Of a stretch of 64,000 bases of DNA, positions 48,775 to 59,565 are shown piece by piece (position 1 is the first letter of the stretch; each line of letters starts with the position of its first letter). Position numbers and translations under genes: made by a program. The notes below the pieces were generated by a model. That model saw only the letters and a list, made by a program, of their open reading frames with translations. It ran no database searches and was not told where the DNA came from. Origin of the DNA: Sclerotinia nivalis (lineage: Eukaryota; Ascomycota; Leotiomycetes; Helotiales; Sclerotiniaceae); the NCBI GenBank assembly GCA_029531795.1, contig JAPEIS010000001.1:5394001-5458000 (forward strand), in the 5' to 3' direction.

Positions 48775-49299
48775 TCATTCGATGAAAAGTAATGTTTCTC
48801 GAAAACCTAATACGAACTGGTTCTATTTAGTTTCACTATCAGAAACAGCATTATCATCGTCATTATCATCGCTTCTGTTTCTATCGTCTGCAGAAAGTAA
48901 ATTATGCTTTCTAGAATCTTCGGGATTATTTTTTTGTACAGAATAACGAGCTGTATAATTATACCATTTGCAATTTCCACAGTAACCACAGAAATGGCCA
49001 GCAATCCGATGGCATTCAAAAAAAGGCATCAAACCCCGACAATGATATGTATGGCATTTGTTCAGAACAATCTTTCTACGATTCTGTATCAAAAGTGTAT
49101 TGATATACAAAGGGTACATTGTTCGAACTTGAGTTGATGAAATTCTGTTGTGTACAAAAGGAACAGAACGGCCAAACAGCGTAATCAAAGCCAATTGCAA
49201 AGGATTATAATAGAAGAACAAAAATTGTTATCCGTCGATAAAAAGAACAGGATTTTGATCAATCCGAACAATAGCGAGAACAGTATTATACAAAACTAT
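48775..49299 (-). pseudogene. Antisense ORF in C2, DUF3716-like Cys-rich domain
   Basis: Reverse-strand counterpart of the C1 ORF with the same 525-bp span; the ATG equivalent at 49297-49299 is ATA and the final TGA is at 48775-48777. 132 codons (49221-48826) are open without any stop. The core reads RGLMPFFECHRIAGHF then GYCGNCKWYNYTARYS. The Trp that is a stop in C1 is intact, and the upstream Gln that is a stop in C1 is CAA. Its own stops, TAA just before 49221 and TAG 48823-48825, are Gln codons in C1. Each copy is thus broken at different places. The Asp/Asn-rich acidic tail (about 48825-48880) is shared. Convergent with pol, 168 bp apart. Expression, and any link to copia replication, is unknown. 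Confidence 0.75.
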
Positions 49300-49567
49300 A
49301 ACCCTAATACAAGAAATCAGATTTATACAAAGCCTTATTGTACAAATAATGGAATATATATCATAATCGCGATTTTCTTTTTGAAAACGAAAGAAAGCTT
49401 TATCTTAGGAGTTCTTGATAAATTTGAGAAAGTTATTGATCAGTTTTGAAATTGTATTGAAAAGGAAAAGGAATAGAAAGTTGATTGAAATTGAAAAATT
49501 GGAAAAGCAAACAAAAGAAGACACTAACCAATTATACGACAATAATCATATATTCCGATTCGAATCC

Positions 49568-49592
49568 TTCATACGATTTATATTCGTATGAA
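49568..49592. promoter_or_regulatory. Inverted repeat upstream of antisense ORF (C2)
   Basis: TTCATACGA, 7-nt spacer, TCGTATGAA: perfect arms like those at 16104-16128 but with G-to-A in one arm matched by C-to-T in the other. Confidence 0.5.
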
Positions 49593-49610
49593 AGAGAAAA
49601 GTTTAATCAA

Positions 49611-49756
49611 TATCGGAATATGATCATATATTGTTACCCCACCTTGATATATAATCTCTCTATACGGAGAGAACCTTAGAAGAAAAACAACTCATTATAT
49701 AATACAATATTATTCATCTAATTTGAATACCGTTGTTATCCCCTGTCTTCCCAACA
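49611..49756 (+). repeat. 3' LTR of C2 (146 bp)
   Basis: TATCGGAATATGATC...CTTCCCAACA, then TSD ATTAG. The first dinucleotide TG changed to TA. Confidence 0.94.
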
Positions 49757-51420
49757 ATTAGCAAATCGAAACTTGCAAGAAAAAAATAAGAATTGTATTT
49801 TGATATTATATTTGAAAACAAAAGAACGATCAACGAAGACTTCCTCGAAGTATCTATTATCAATAAGACTTATAATAGTAAAAAGGTTTTTATATATAAG
49901 GAATATAATGATTTTAATAAATAGAAATTTGTTATTCATAAAGTTGAACTACAATAGCTTATATTTATCCATTCCTCGATTTACCTTTTTGTTTTTAATA
50001 TTCCTTTACAAACGATTTTTCGCAAAGATTAGTCTTTTCCCTATTCGAGACTTTCCTTAATTGAATCGAATATAAAAACAACCTTTTCTAATTCAATATA
50101 GCTTTATCATTGTACCTAATTCAAATATTATTGGCCTTGTATCTAATTACCAGTATATCCTTCTCGAAATCCATTGCGATTATTGTTAGATCTATTGGCG
50201 CTTCGGAAAACCGGGGCGGCGGTATATTAAACAGAGACCAGATTAGTTGAAGCAGCGATATTATAATTAGAAAAGACATTAGCAGGAATCTATTTGCTGA
50301 AAAGAAGATTACTATTGATATTATAAATAATATAATAATCAATTTGAAGATGATCGATTCTACTACAATAATTGTAAGAAACTACAGGATTAAACTTCTT
50401 TTTCTTATTTTACTGATCCTTTTACTATTGTCCCTTCTATTTCATTATATCGAAATCTATAAGATTATTATTATCAATAGCAAATATATTACCAGAATTT
50501 TTGTTATAATATTCAGCGTTACAAAGATTCTAACTTCAAATAGAGAATTTCTTTTATTAACTATCAATATCATTAGTAGTACAAAGATTCGAATCATTAA
50601 TGATCAAAGTTTAAAAAAGAGCAGTAATCTTTTACTTTATTGTATTAACAATCTCGTAATCAGATTTATAACAAGAATTAACCAAAAAAGATAACGTAAA
50701 AAAGAAAGCCAAAAAGGACTTCTTTGAATTTATAAAAAGTTTGTCGAATTTGAACGAAACTTTCTTTTCAATGTTTATAGAGATATATAATTTATCCAAT
50801 TTGGCCAAAAACGAAACAATAGAATTAAAACAAATAGAATCGTTAATAAATTTGATGATATCTGTGATACACTTTTATTATATTTAATCATCGAGAAAAC
50901 TAATAATATAACTAATCTTCTTTTGTTCGAAAACAAAGAATTATGAATCGATCATTTAATAAAATTGTAAGTTTAATTTCCAGGATTGATAGTTCTTTTA
51001 ATAAATAAGAATATTAGATCTTTCGTTTTTAAAAACAAATAGATTCTTTTGAGTTTGGCAAAAAGTAATTGATTTCTGGTTAATAATAATATCATTAGTA
51101 TTTAATTGAGCTTGTTTATTAGTTAAAATGTAAAAAAGCCCAACATTTTCCGTTTTGTATTCCTCAATCTTATTTGTTTGAGTAGTAATATAGATAGCTT
51201 GAATAATAAAGCGATTTTCGATAACAAAGAAAACATGATTCAGATAAGCAGTTTGTTTATCAAAATCAATAATAAGGTTTGATATTACCGAAGCATCCAA
51301 TTCTATTAGGATTTGTATAATAGTAGACTATTGATCGAAGACTCGTTGGATTCTGATACGAACTCCTTCGATAGAAATAGAAGTTGTATTACCAACAGAT
51401 ATAAAACCAAAAGTTATTAT
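49757..51420 (-). pseudogene. B2 gag and protease start
   Basis: Gag start codon changed ATG to ATA at about 51415-51420. 51300-50998 is open (MDASVISNLIIDFDKQTAYL), a gag N-terminal part. Zinc-knuckle region at about 50340-50400. Protease at 49939-49762: ISLIDNRYFEEVFVD, where D-S-G is D-N-R. Frames of 51300 and 49939 differ, so gag has at least one indel. C2 interrupts right after; pol resumes at 42946. Confidence 0.8.
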
Positions 51421-51783
51421 AAAAAGAATTACAATTATACAAAAGTAATCGATAAAGAAACTACAATTATACAAAAGCAATCAATAGAGAAAATACAATT
51501 ATATAAAAACAGTATATACAAAATACAATTGTACAAAAGTAATCAAAAACAGATATAGAAGTCTGCGAATAAATATAATCGCATAGAAGCAATCAAAGAT
51601 CAGAAACTATACAAAAACGAATAAAAAAGCTGTACAAAAACAGATAAGAAATATAACCGCACAAAAACAGGCGAATTACGACGGCGCAAAAGCAATCGAA
51701 AACAAATACAGAAATCTACAGATGATTTGGCAAAGCCAAATCACTTTGTAAAATAATGAAGCCTTTAAAAAGGTAATACAAAT
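51421..51783 (-). repeat. B2 leader with expanded short repeats
   Basis: Repeats like ACAATTATACAAAAGCAATC (plus strand), tandem at about 51430-51550, then more diverged units to 51720. About 80 bp longer than the B1 leader. No ORF supported. Confidence 0.65.
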
Positions 51784-51946
51784 TATTACAATAAGGGAAA
51801 AGATATATATAGGATTGATCTATAGTTATATTACGAGAAAGAGAAGAAGGTCAAGGAAGTGACCTGACTATATAAAAGTGAATGCATACATGTGTGCCTA
51901 AGGCACACATGATCACGTGCAGGTGAAGGGGGATGAACCCGTAACA
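51784..51946 (-). repeat. 5' LTR of B2 (163 bp)
   Basis: Ends CCCGTAACA. Perfect hairpin CATGTGTGCC-TAA-GGCACACATG at 51889-51911. Confidence 0.93.
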
Positions 51947-51951
51947 ATCGG

Positions 51952-53640
51952 ATAATCTGAAATCCTGGTAAACTTTTGATTCGAAATATTATATCGAGCA
52001 GGAATTAATAATACAGTAATAGATATATTTAGTTATCACGATTAGGAAATGAAAGTATAGGAAATATTATACTTTGAACAATATATTCAAATTTTATTTC
52101 TATTAGAAGTTCTTGACAAAAAGATATTGGACGAATTCAGTATGGAGAGGGGGGAGATAGTTACGATTCTAGTTATTGAAATGGAAGAATTGGATCTTAT
52201 AGATCGCATTCTATAAACTAACTGTATATACCCATCGATACAATCGGAATGCGATTTGGCAATTAATTTGAAAAAAGAATATTCAATATATAATAGTTTA
52301 TTATTTCACAAAGACTAATTGGTTATACCCGATACAGATGGTCTTTATATTAATCTTATAGAAGAAGTTTATATTCAAATCTTTTCAATTTATCTTGATA
52401 AAATCAAAACGAAGTTGATCATAAAGAAACAGTACTTTTGGAAGGGAATAATTGATTATATTAATTAGTATATCGACAATTGTACTATTTGCCACAATTA
52501 TTATATCCTAAGAGACCGAATGTCTAGTTTCTTGTACTCGTTATTTATTTTTATCAGATCTTGAGCAGATATATCGATAGATTTCAAATCATTTCCAAAG
52601 AACAAATATGGATACAATAATGTTTTTGTAATTATCGATAGATTATCGAAACAATCAATATGTATTCTTTGCTATTATATTACAATTGTCCGGGAAATAG
52701 TTTTAATGTATTTGAATTATATCTATTGTTGGAAAGGTATTTTAGTTATTATTATATCTGATAAAGGTTTATAATTTATATCTAGCTTTTGAAACGAATT
52801 TATATGAATCCTAAGTATCAAATTAAAGCTATTTATAATCTATTATTTTTAAACAAATGGATAGACCGAAATTATAAATTAGTATCTGAATTAATATCTT
52901 CGATTCTATATCAATTATTATCAAGATAATTAATCAGAACTTTTGTATATAATAGATTATATATAACTTACTATGTTTCACAAAAGTTTGGGAATGTTCC
53001 CTTTTGAACTGCAAAACGGATATTCCCTAATTATTTTTTTCGATTGGAATAGATTCTCTTTCAATACCCTTTATATAACTATAGAAAAACTAAACTATAC
53101 AGATATATATAAGATTTCTCTAAGTATATATATAAGACTTGAAAGATAGCTAAAGATATCCTTTTCAAAATATAACAAAAGAAGATAAAAGATATCGATC
53201 ATTATCGAAAATTAATCGATTTTCAAATAGGAGATGAAGTATATATTACTATTAAAAACTTCATTATAGAACGATCTAATTGCAAATTCGATCTACAAAT
53301 AGTAGGGCTATATTGTATTCTCGAAAAAATAGGCTATTTGTATCGATTGAATCTTCCTGAAAGTATAAATATATATAAGGTTTTCTCCTTCGATAAATTA
53401 CAAAAAATTACAAGAAACTTTGTTCCCAAATAATACAATGAACCTCCTCCTCCCATTATAATTGCTATAGATACAGAATTCGAAATACAGCAAATCCTAG
53501 TTTCGAAGTTCCTCCGTAGATAAATTCGATATAAAATAAAATAAATAAAATACAACAACAACTCTATATAATATTATTATTCCGATATTATATACACTCT
53601 ATATAAAATACAAGAGTTTCATACTCAAAATATGACGATC
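51952..53640 (+). pseudogene. D1 RNase H tail, integrase and chromodomain
   Basis: Resumes the D1 pol after B2. An HHCC-like region (about 52350-52510, CTICHNYY), then the DDE core with SIDFKSFP (about 52570), ISDKG (about 52756) and TEIIN (about 52862), all three acidic residues kept. Barrel region about 53210-53440. Chromodomain about 53470-53640 (EFEIQQILVSKFLRRQ, Trp positions now stops). Numerous stops. D2 does not reach this part in the window. Confidence 0.8.
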
Positions 53641-53677
53641 CTGTATTAATGCCTTAGACCATTCTTTATTGTATTCT

Positions 53678-53700
53678 TTGGTCCCTTCCGAAGGGACCAA
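53678..53700. other. Perfect hairpin 1 in D1 3' tail
   Basis: TTGGTCCCTTC-C-GAAGGGACCAA: 11-bp arms, one-base centre. Intact in a heavily mutated region. Shares the core GGTCCCyTC/GArGGGACC with hairpin 2. Confidence 0.8.
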
Positions 53701-53749
53701 AACGCCTTAGGATTGTCTTGCATTTATTTCACCCTGTATTCGCTTAGAT

Positions 53750-53776
53750 TTATGGTCCCCTCCGAGGGGACCATAA
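53750..53776. other. Perfect hairpin 2 in D1 3' tail
   Basis: 13-bp arms TTATGGTCCCCTC and GAGGGGACCATAA around a single C. Same core as hairpin 1 with one exchanged base pair (C-G for T-A). Confidence 0.8.
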
Positions 53777-53937
53777 AAGATTCAACTTCATTATCTTTTG
53801 TATAATAGTTTGTTATTCTCTAGTATAGATTAATTGATTCATTTTATTATATCTTGAATTAAAACTATTGTCATATTATAATAAATTCATTAACATCTTT
53901 GAGAAAAATAGAATATCCCTTAAGAAGATCAGAATAT
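53777..53937. other. D1 3' tail or LTR part, borders unresolved
   Basis: AT-rich stretch after the hairpins, without an ORF. Probably contains part of the D LTR, but no second copy is in the window to define it. Ends in AATAT (53933-53937), left TSD of G. Confidence 0.45.
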
Positions 53938-54075
53938 TGTTACGATCACGGATCTTACAGTAATTGATCGTGTGAATACACGTTATGATTTGATCGGATT
54001 AGTATGAGATTAAGATGGTTGTAGGAACAAACGAGTACAGACTATGTTGGTATCAGATTATATAATAAAGTATGA

Positions 54076-54215
54076 AGCATTGGAGTTTCGAAGGCTCCCA
54101 ATGTTCCTGGAGCATTGAAGTTTCGAAGGCTCCCAACGCTCCTGGAGCATTGAAGTTTCGAAGGCTCCCAACGCTTCCGGAGTATTGGAGCTTCGAGGGC
54201 TTTTAGGGCTCCCAA
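54076..54215 (+). promoter_or_regulatory. Four 35-bp tandem repeats in U3 of LTR G
   Basis: Units start at 54076, 54111, 54146 and 54181; core TTTCGAAGGCTCCCAACGCT. The fourth is divergent. The same four-unit array lies in the 3' LTR at about 60311-60450. Ends 11 bp upstream of the TATA box, as expected of upstream activator sites; no known factor is assigned. Confidence 0.75.
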
Positions 54216-54226
54216 GTATGAAGGTT

Positions 54227-54234
54227 TATATAAG
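54227..54234 (+). promoter_or_regulatory. TATA box of G
   Basis: TATATAAG; the same in the 3' LTR at 60462-60469. Directly downstream of the repeats, marking the likely U3/R start. Confidence 0.7.
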
Positions 54235-54486
54235 TAGAATAGATTCTTTTATTTGTAGAGTTTTGTGTTTAAGAATAATCATTAGTTTAAATATTATAGT
54301 TATTATATAATATACATCGTTATATCTTTTATTCTTATTAAACCTTTGTTTGATCTTTAGTAGAAACCATTATGGTTTTTTTATAAGTCTTTTGATCATT
54401 TCTTAATGATAAAGGATTGTAGCGGTGTAACATTTTGAGTATCCTTATTAGTTCAAATATCGATTTGATATGTTTCATTTCAAATT

Positions 54487-56390
54487 ATGTTTTTGCAAGA
54501 TTTCGTTATCAGTATTCTTTTGAACAATAACAACAACGATAGCAATATCGAGCTATTAGATGCCGATTTTGTCCTAGTACAAATCACGGAAACTTTACGA
54601 GTAGTAGTGTTCGACAAGTATTATGGCAATCGAAAGGAATTCGAAATTTTTCTATTCCAAACCAAAATATATTTCAAATTCAATGTTGCCAAATTTGTGA
54701 CTTTTGATAATTATAGTCTGTATGTTTCTTTTTATTTTTGTGAAGAAGTGGTTAAATAGATTCAATCTTATCTCAAAAATTACTTTATCAAGTCTGGAGA
54801 TCATTGTATAATAATTATACGAACCATTTTCGAAAGTTTTGTAAAATTCAAGAGAGAAATCGGACGAGTATTTGGGGATATCGATGAAGTTAAGATAACC
54901 GAACGAAATTTATTCGTTTTAAAACAAACTGGAGTAGCAATCAATTATGTTACGGAATTCAAATGATATACTAATCAAATTGGATGGGATCAATAGGCTT
55001 TGCTAAGTTATTTTTATTGTGGTTTTAAAGATTATGTAAAGTTGGAATTTGTAAGAAATATCGAGTTTACAAATATCAATGAAATGATAGAACTTGTAAT
55101 TAAGATCGATAATCGGTTTTACGAATATCAACGAGATAAGAAGTTCCAAAATTATTCAGATCAGAATTACAAGCGAAACGAAGGAAGACGATATCAAGTT
55201 AGAAATGAAAGCTATAGAGATTCGATGGAGCTGGATACTATTATCCGAGGAAAGCCATTCAAGGAAGAAATGGATAGATGCAGAAATGAGAAATTATACT
55301 TCGAATGCGGGTAATTAGGATATAGAGTTGCAATTCATCGCCAAAAGAAACAAGGAAATTTCAATCGGAATAAGAAACCTTGGAAAAGCAAGAAGCAATT
55401 CAATACAACATTTGTATTTCAGTTATGTATTCTAAATTATATGGATTTAGATTTTAAAGAATAATTGAAGGATAATCAATTCGAAGAATTAGAAGATTCA
55501 GAAGAAGAATCAATTTTATAGATTAATCGAAAACCAAGTTTAGGGGAACTTTGGATTATATAGTATATCGACGAATGGAATCGTCGAATTTGGAAATTTG
55601 AAGAAACAAATGAAGGAACTTATAACAACAATCTAAATATAAAAGATATTGTAAAAAAAGAAACTTATAAAACAAAAATCATCAACAAATATAGAATCTT
55701 ATAATATAAAGTTACAATCAATTCCTTCTTTATCGAAAAAACCTTATATCATTATATGAAAATATTTGAACTAGAAGAAATATGAGAAATCATTTATTCT
55801 TATTATGATATTAATCATCCTATATATAAGATATATTTAGTACGACAGGTAGGGAATGAATATTTGGTGTAAGCTCAAATCATATAACCTCTATAGATAA
55901 TAGGATATTTTCTTCGAGTTATATAAGGATTACCTTTAGTTACCAAATGGAAAAACATATTCGACGATGAGATTTCAGTTGGTCAAATAATTACAAACGA
56001 TAAGGAAGAAGATTATTGGAATATTTTTCTATCAGGTTAGTTAAATCGTTTAATTAATCAAATTGATCAAATTGATTAAATTGATTAAAACAATTGAATA
56101 GATCAAAATAGGCAATTAAACGTTATAGGATATAGCGGACAGATCAATTTGATGGTTATGATTAATGGGTATCGACTTAGAGTTATGATAGACTTTGGAG
56201 TAACTGGAAATTTTATTGTATAAAAAGCTGCACAAGAAACTGGTATAAAATTCCAAACAAAGAAACATCTATATACATTGCAATTAATAAACAGATAACT
56301 AATTGATGCTGAAAATGAGATGGTATGAATGAAGACCAAACCAACAGAAATGCAAATAGATGAATATCATGAATTCATATAACTTGATGT
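54487..56390 (+). pseudogene. G gag and protease
   Basis: Starts MFLQDFVISILL 54 bp after the 5' LTR. Gag capsid part: YGNRKEFEIFLFQTKIYF (about 54625), then 55000-55314. CCHC knuckle near 55295-55340 reads Y-F-E-C-G-stop-L-G-Y, so Cys and His were lost by TG/CA to TA. Protease at about 56150-56340: LRVMIDFGVTGNFIV, where D-S-G is D-F-G by one C-to-T. Continues without frameshift into RT. Confidence 0.85.
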
Positions 56391-59300
56391 GGTTCTATTG
56401 GGGAATCATCAGATCATATTGGGTATACTATGGTTAATACGGCACAACTTTAATATTAATTGGAATCGAGGAACTTTGACATTCGATCAATGCGATTGCG
56501 ATTATCGAGATATATACAAATCTGCGAGATTGAATATATGCTTTAAAGAATTGAAGGCGAATAATTTTATCGATATAGGATACCAAGTTCAGGATCCTTT
56601 ATTGATAGATATATCAATGGAGTATAGGAAATATACAAAACTTTTCGAAAAAAGAAAAGGCTATAAAGCTTTACCAGAATACAAACTGTGGGATTATGAA
56701 ATAGTGCTAACAGAAGGAAAGATGCTTCCATTTGAGTTTATTTATCAAATATCGGAAGAAGACTTGAAAACGTTCAAAGAATACATTGACGATAGTTTAA
56801 AGAAAGGATAGATCAGAGAATCCATTTTACAAGTAGCTAGCTTTGTATTATATATATTTAAAAAGGATGGAATTAAGAGGCTATACATAGATTACCGCAA
56901 GTTCAACGATATAACAATCAAGGATCGATATCCATTTCCATTAGCTATAGAATTGAGAGATCGATTAGGGAAAGCTAAGATCTTCTTCAAATTTGATTTA
57001 CGAAATAGTTTCCATTTAATCAGAATAAAGAAAAATAAAGAATGGAAAACAGTATTCAAAATTCGATACGGATTATACAAATATCAGGTTATACCATTTG
57101 GGTTAATCAATGTATTAGTAATATATATATATTTAGTAAATAATATATTAAGAAAGTATTTCGATATTTGTTGTATTTGTTATTTGGATGATATATTAAT
57201 CTATTCGGAGACTTTGGAACAATATATTCAAGATGTTAGCAATATTTTAGTATACTTGGAAGAAGCAGATTTTTAGTGTAAATTTAGCAAATGTATATTC
57301 TATGTTATAGAAACGGAGTTTTTAAGTTATACAATCTTTCCAGGAGGATTCAAAATGAGTTTAGACAAATTACAGGTTATTCAAGAATAAAATCAGTTTA
57401 TAAGTGTTAAAGAAGTATAATCCTTTTTAGGATTTGCTAACTTCTATTGCAAATTCATTAAAGATTATTCGAAAATAGCAACTCCGATGTTCGAAATAAT
57501 CAAGAAGAATCAGGGAGAGTTTCAATGGACGGAAAAGGTATAGGAAGCTTTCGAATTATTCAAATAAGTCTTTATGAAAGAATCAATACTTTTATTATTT
57601 GATTTTGAATTACCAATTGAGGTCGAAACCGATTTTTCGGATTATACTTTAGAAGTAGTATTAAATTAGTTAGGAATGAATAAGAAATAACAATTAATAG
57701 TTTACTATTCCTGTAAGTTATTGTTAATAGAATTGAATTATGAGATTTACGATAAGGAGTTGTTAACTATAATCGAAGCATTTAGAAAATAAAGAATCTA
57801 TTTGGAAGAATTGAAATATACGGTGCAGGTATATACTGATTATAAGAATTTAGTTTATTTTACTACAACGAAGGAATTAAACAGATGGTAGATCAGATAG
57901 TTTGAAATTATAATTGTTTATAATTTTCGTATTTCATATATCAAAGGAATAGAAAACACCAAAGCCAATACTTTCAATAGAAAACCGGAATATTTACAAA
58001 ATAAAGTATACGAAATATATACGATCTTAAAAAAAGAAGATGGTGTATTAGTATACAACAAATTACAATTCGTTGTTTCTTCCAAAGTTGATTACAGTAC
58101 AATCAAGAAACAATTGAAAGCAGAATATAAACAAGATACTATTGCGAAACAAATCCTTAAGAATATAGACAATTTAGAAAAGGGATTCAGTATCAATGAA
58201 GAGTTTATATACTTCTATAACAAATTATATATACTTTTTAGATTAGCTGAAGGATATATTCGAGAATAATACGAGCTTTCAGTTTATAAGTATCAAGGAG
58301 TAATTAGAATCTTTGCCAAAATCAGAAAAGAAATTTACTTTCCAAAAATGAGGATTATAATTGAGAAAGTAATTGGGAATTACGATACTTATATACAAAA
58401 CAAAGTTGTTAGGTATATTCTATATAATCAGTTCAAAACCCCTGAATTATTTATTCAATTATAAAAATCCATCGCATAGGATTTCATAATGAAACTATCT
58501 ATATCCAAAGAATTAATTACACTAAAGGAGTACAATTCCATTCTAATAATGATAGATAGATTAACGAAATTCGTTTATATGATATCATTCTATAAAAAAT
58601 GGATAGCAGATAATTTGGTTTATATATTCCTACGAAATATAATCAGTATTCATAATGTATTAAAGGAAATAATTTCAAATAGAAATAAACTTTTTATATC
58701 AAAATTCTGGATTACTTTTATAGTATTGTTTGAAATCAAATACAAACTATCTATTGTATTTCATTCTCAAATAGATGGTTAAATAAAACGTTTAAATTAG
58801 ATGATGGAAGTTTATCTATATTGCTATATCAATTATAAATAAGATGATTGGGTTGAATTATTATCCTTAGTTCAATTCGTATATAATATATCGGAGACAG
58901 AAACAACAAAAGTAATGTTAGTATATATTAACTATAGATATACTTTATTAATCTATTGTTTACCATTTTTATAAACAACGAATACTGATGAAGTTATAAA
59001 AGATATATCGGAAATCAAGGAACTATACGAATAGCTCTTATTGGATCTATAGTTTATAGCTTTGAGAATAATTGTATATTATAACAAATCATGGAGTATA
59101 GGATTTACTCTTAAAAAAGAGGATAAAGTTTATTTGATTCAAAGAAATATTCAAATGCAACGATTAAGCGATAAATTAGATTACAAAAAACTAGGATTAT
59201 TCGAAATCAAAGAAATGATAAAACCTATCAATTTCAAATTGAAGCTATCAAATACTATAAATATCCATTTAGTATTTTATATATCCTTATTCGAATTAGT

Positions 59301-59565
59301 GCTATCAGGAGTGCTGAATGTACTAGAGACTATAATCGAATCCATCAATCCGAACGTCAAATATGATATCGAAACGATATTAGATTGCAAGTATATCAAA
59401 AACACAATAAAGTATTTAATCAAATAGCTCGATTATCCATATTCAGAAAACATTTAGAAACCTAAAAAGAATCTTAATTATCCTGAAAAGCTACAAACGT
59501 TTTATCAGCGATATCCAGATCTACCCAAAAAAGATCAAAGGAATTCGAGAAAAACAAAGAATTGA
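56391..59565 (+). pseudogene. G pol: RT, RNase H, integrase, chromodomain
   Basis: Same frame as gag, to TGA 59563-59565. ILGILWLIRHN (about 56416) closes the protease. RT with LYIDYRKFND (about 56880), FFKFDLRNSFHLI (about 56985) and intact catalytic YLDD at 57181-57192. RNase H at about 57590-57800 (VETDFSDY, NYEIYDKELL). Integrase at about 58280-59000: the first catalytic segment is at about 58485, the second is ISNRNKLF (Asp to Asn), and the Glu is Lys (IKRLN), so it is inactive. Chromodomain 59355-59550: YDIETILDCKYIKNTIKYLIK, then LDYPYSENI. No indels over nearly 1700 codons. Confidence 0.88.

Larger units (their letters stand above)
42952..49756 (+). mobile_element. Copia C2, full length
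   Basis: 6805-bp plus-strand copy of the C family with 146-bp LTRs (42952-43097 and 49611-49756) and perfect TSD ATTAG (42947-42951 and 49757-49761). Lies in the protease gene of B2. Lacks solo LTR H and the 42-bp duplication of C1. Carries the antisense ORF in its better preserved form. Confidence 0.96.
38268..51946 (-). mobile_element. Gypsy B2, split by copia C2
   Basis: Minus-strand family-B element, LTRs 38268-38430 and 51784-51946 (163 bp each); TSD as given for D1 RNase H. Own length about 6.87 kb, longer than B1 chiefly in the leader repeats. C2 cuts the protease. More RIP damage than B1. Confidence 0.94.
1970..53937 (+). mobile_element. Gypsy D1, outermost host element, in five visible pieces
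   Basis: Chromovirus-like Ty3/gypsy element whose gag starts left of the window. Pieces: 1970-3124 (gag, start of protease), 35579-36039 (protease and linker), 36406-37525 (RT), 37768-38267 (RNase H) and 51952-53937 (integrase, chromodomain, 3' tail). Each break carries another element with a TSD: TTAAT (E), TATAT (F), GGAAA (A-prime no. 2), ACCGG/ATCGG (B2) and AATAT (G). The first four pieces align in order with D2 at 61070-64000, so the reconstruction rests on a second copy. D LTR borders could not be resolved. Confidence 0.88.
53938..54432 (+). repeat. 5' LTR of G (495 bp)
   Basis: U3 with four 35-bp repeats, TATA box at 54227-54234, then an AT-rich R/U5. Less mutated in the repeat region than the rest of G. 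Confidence 0.94.
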
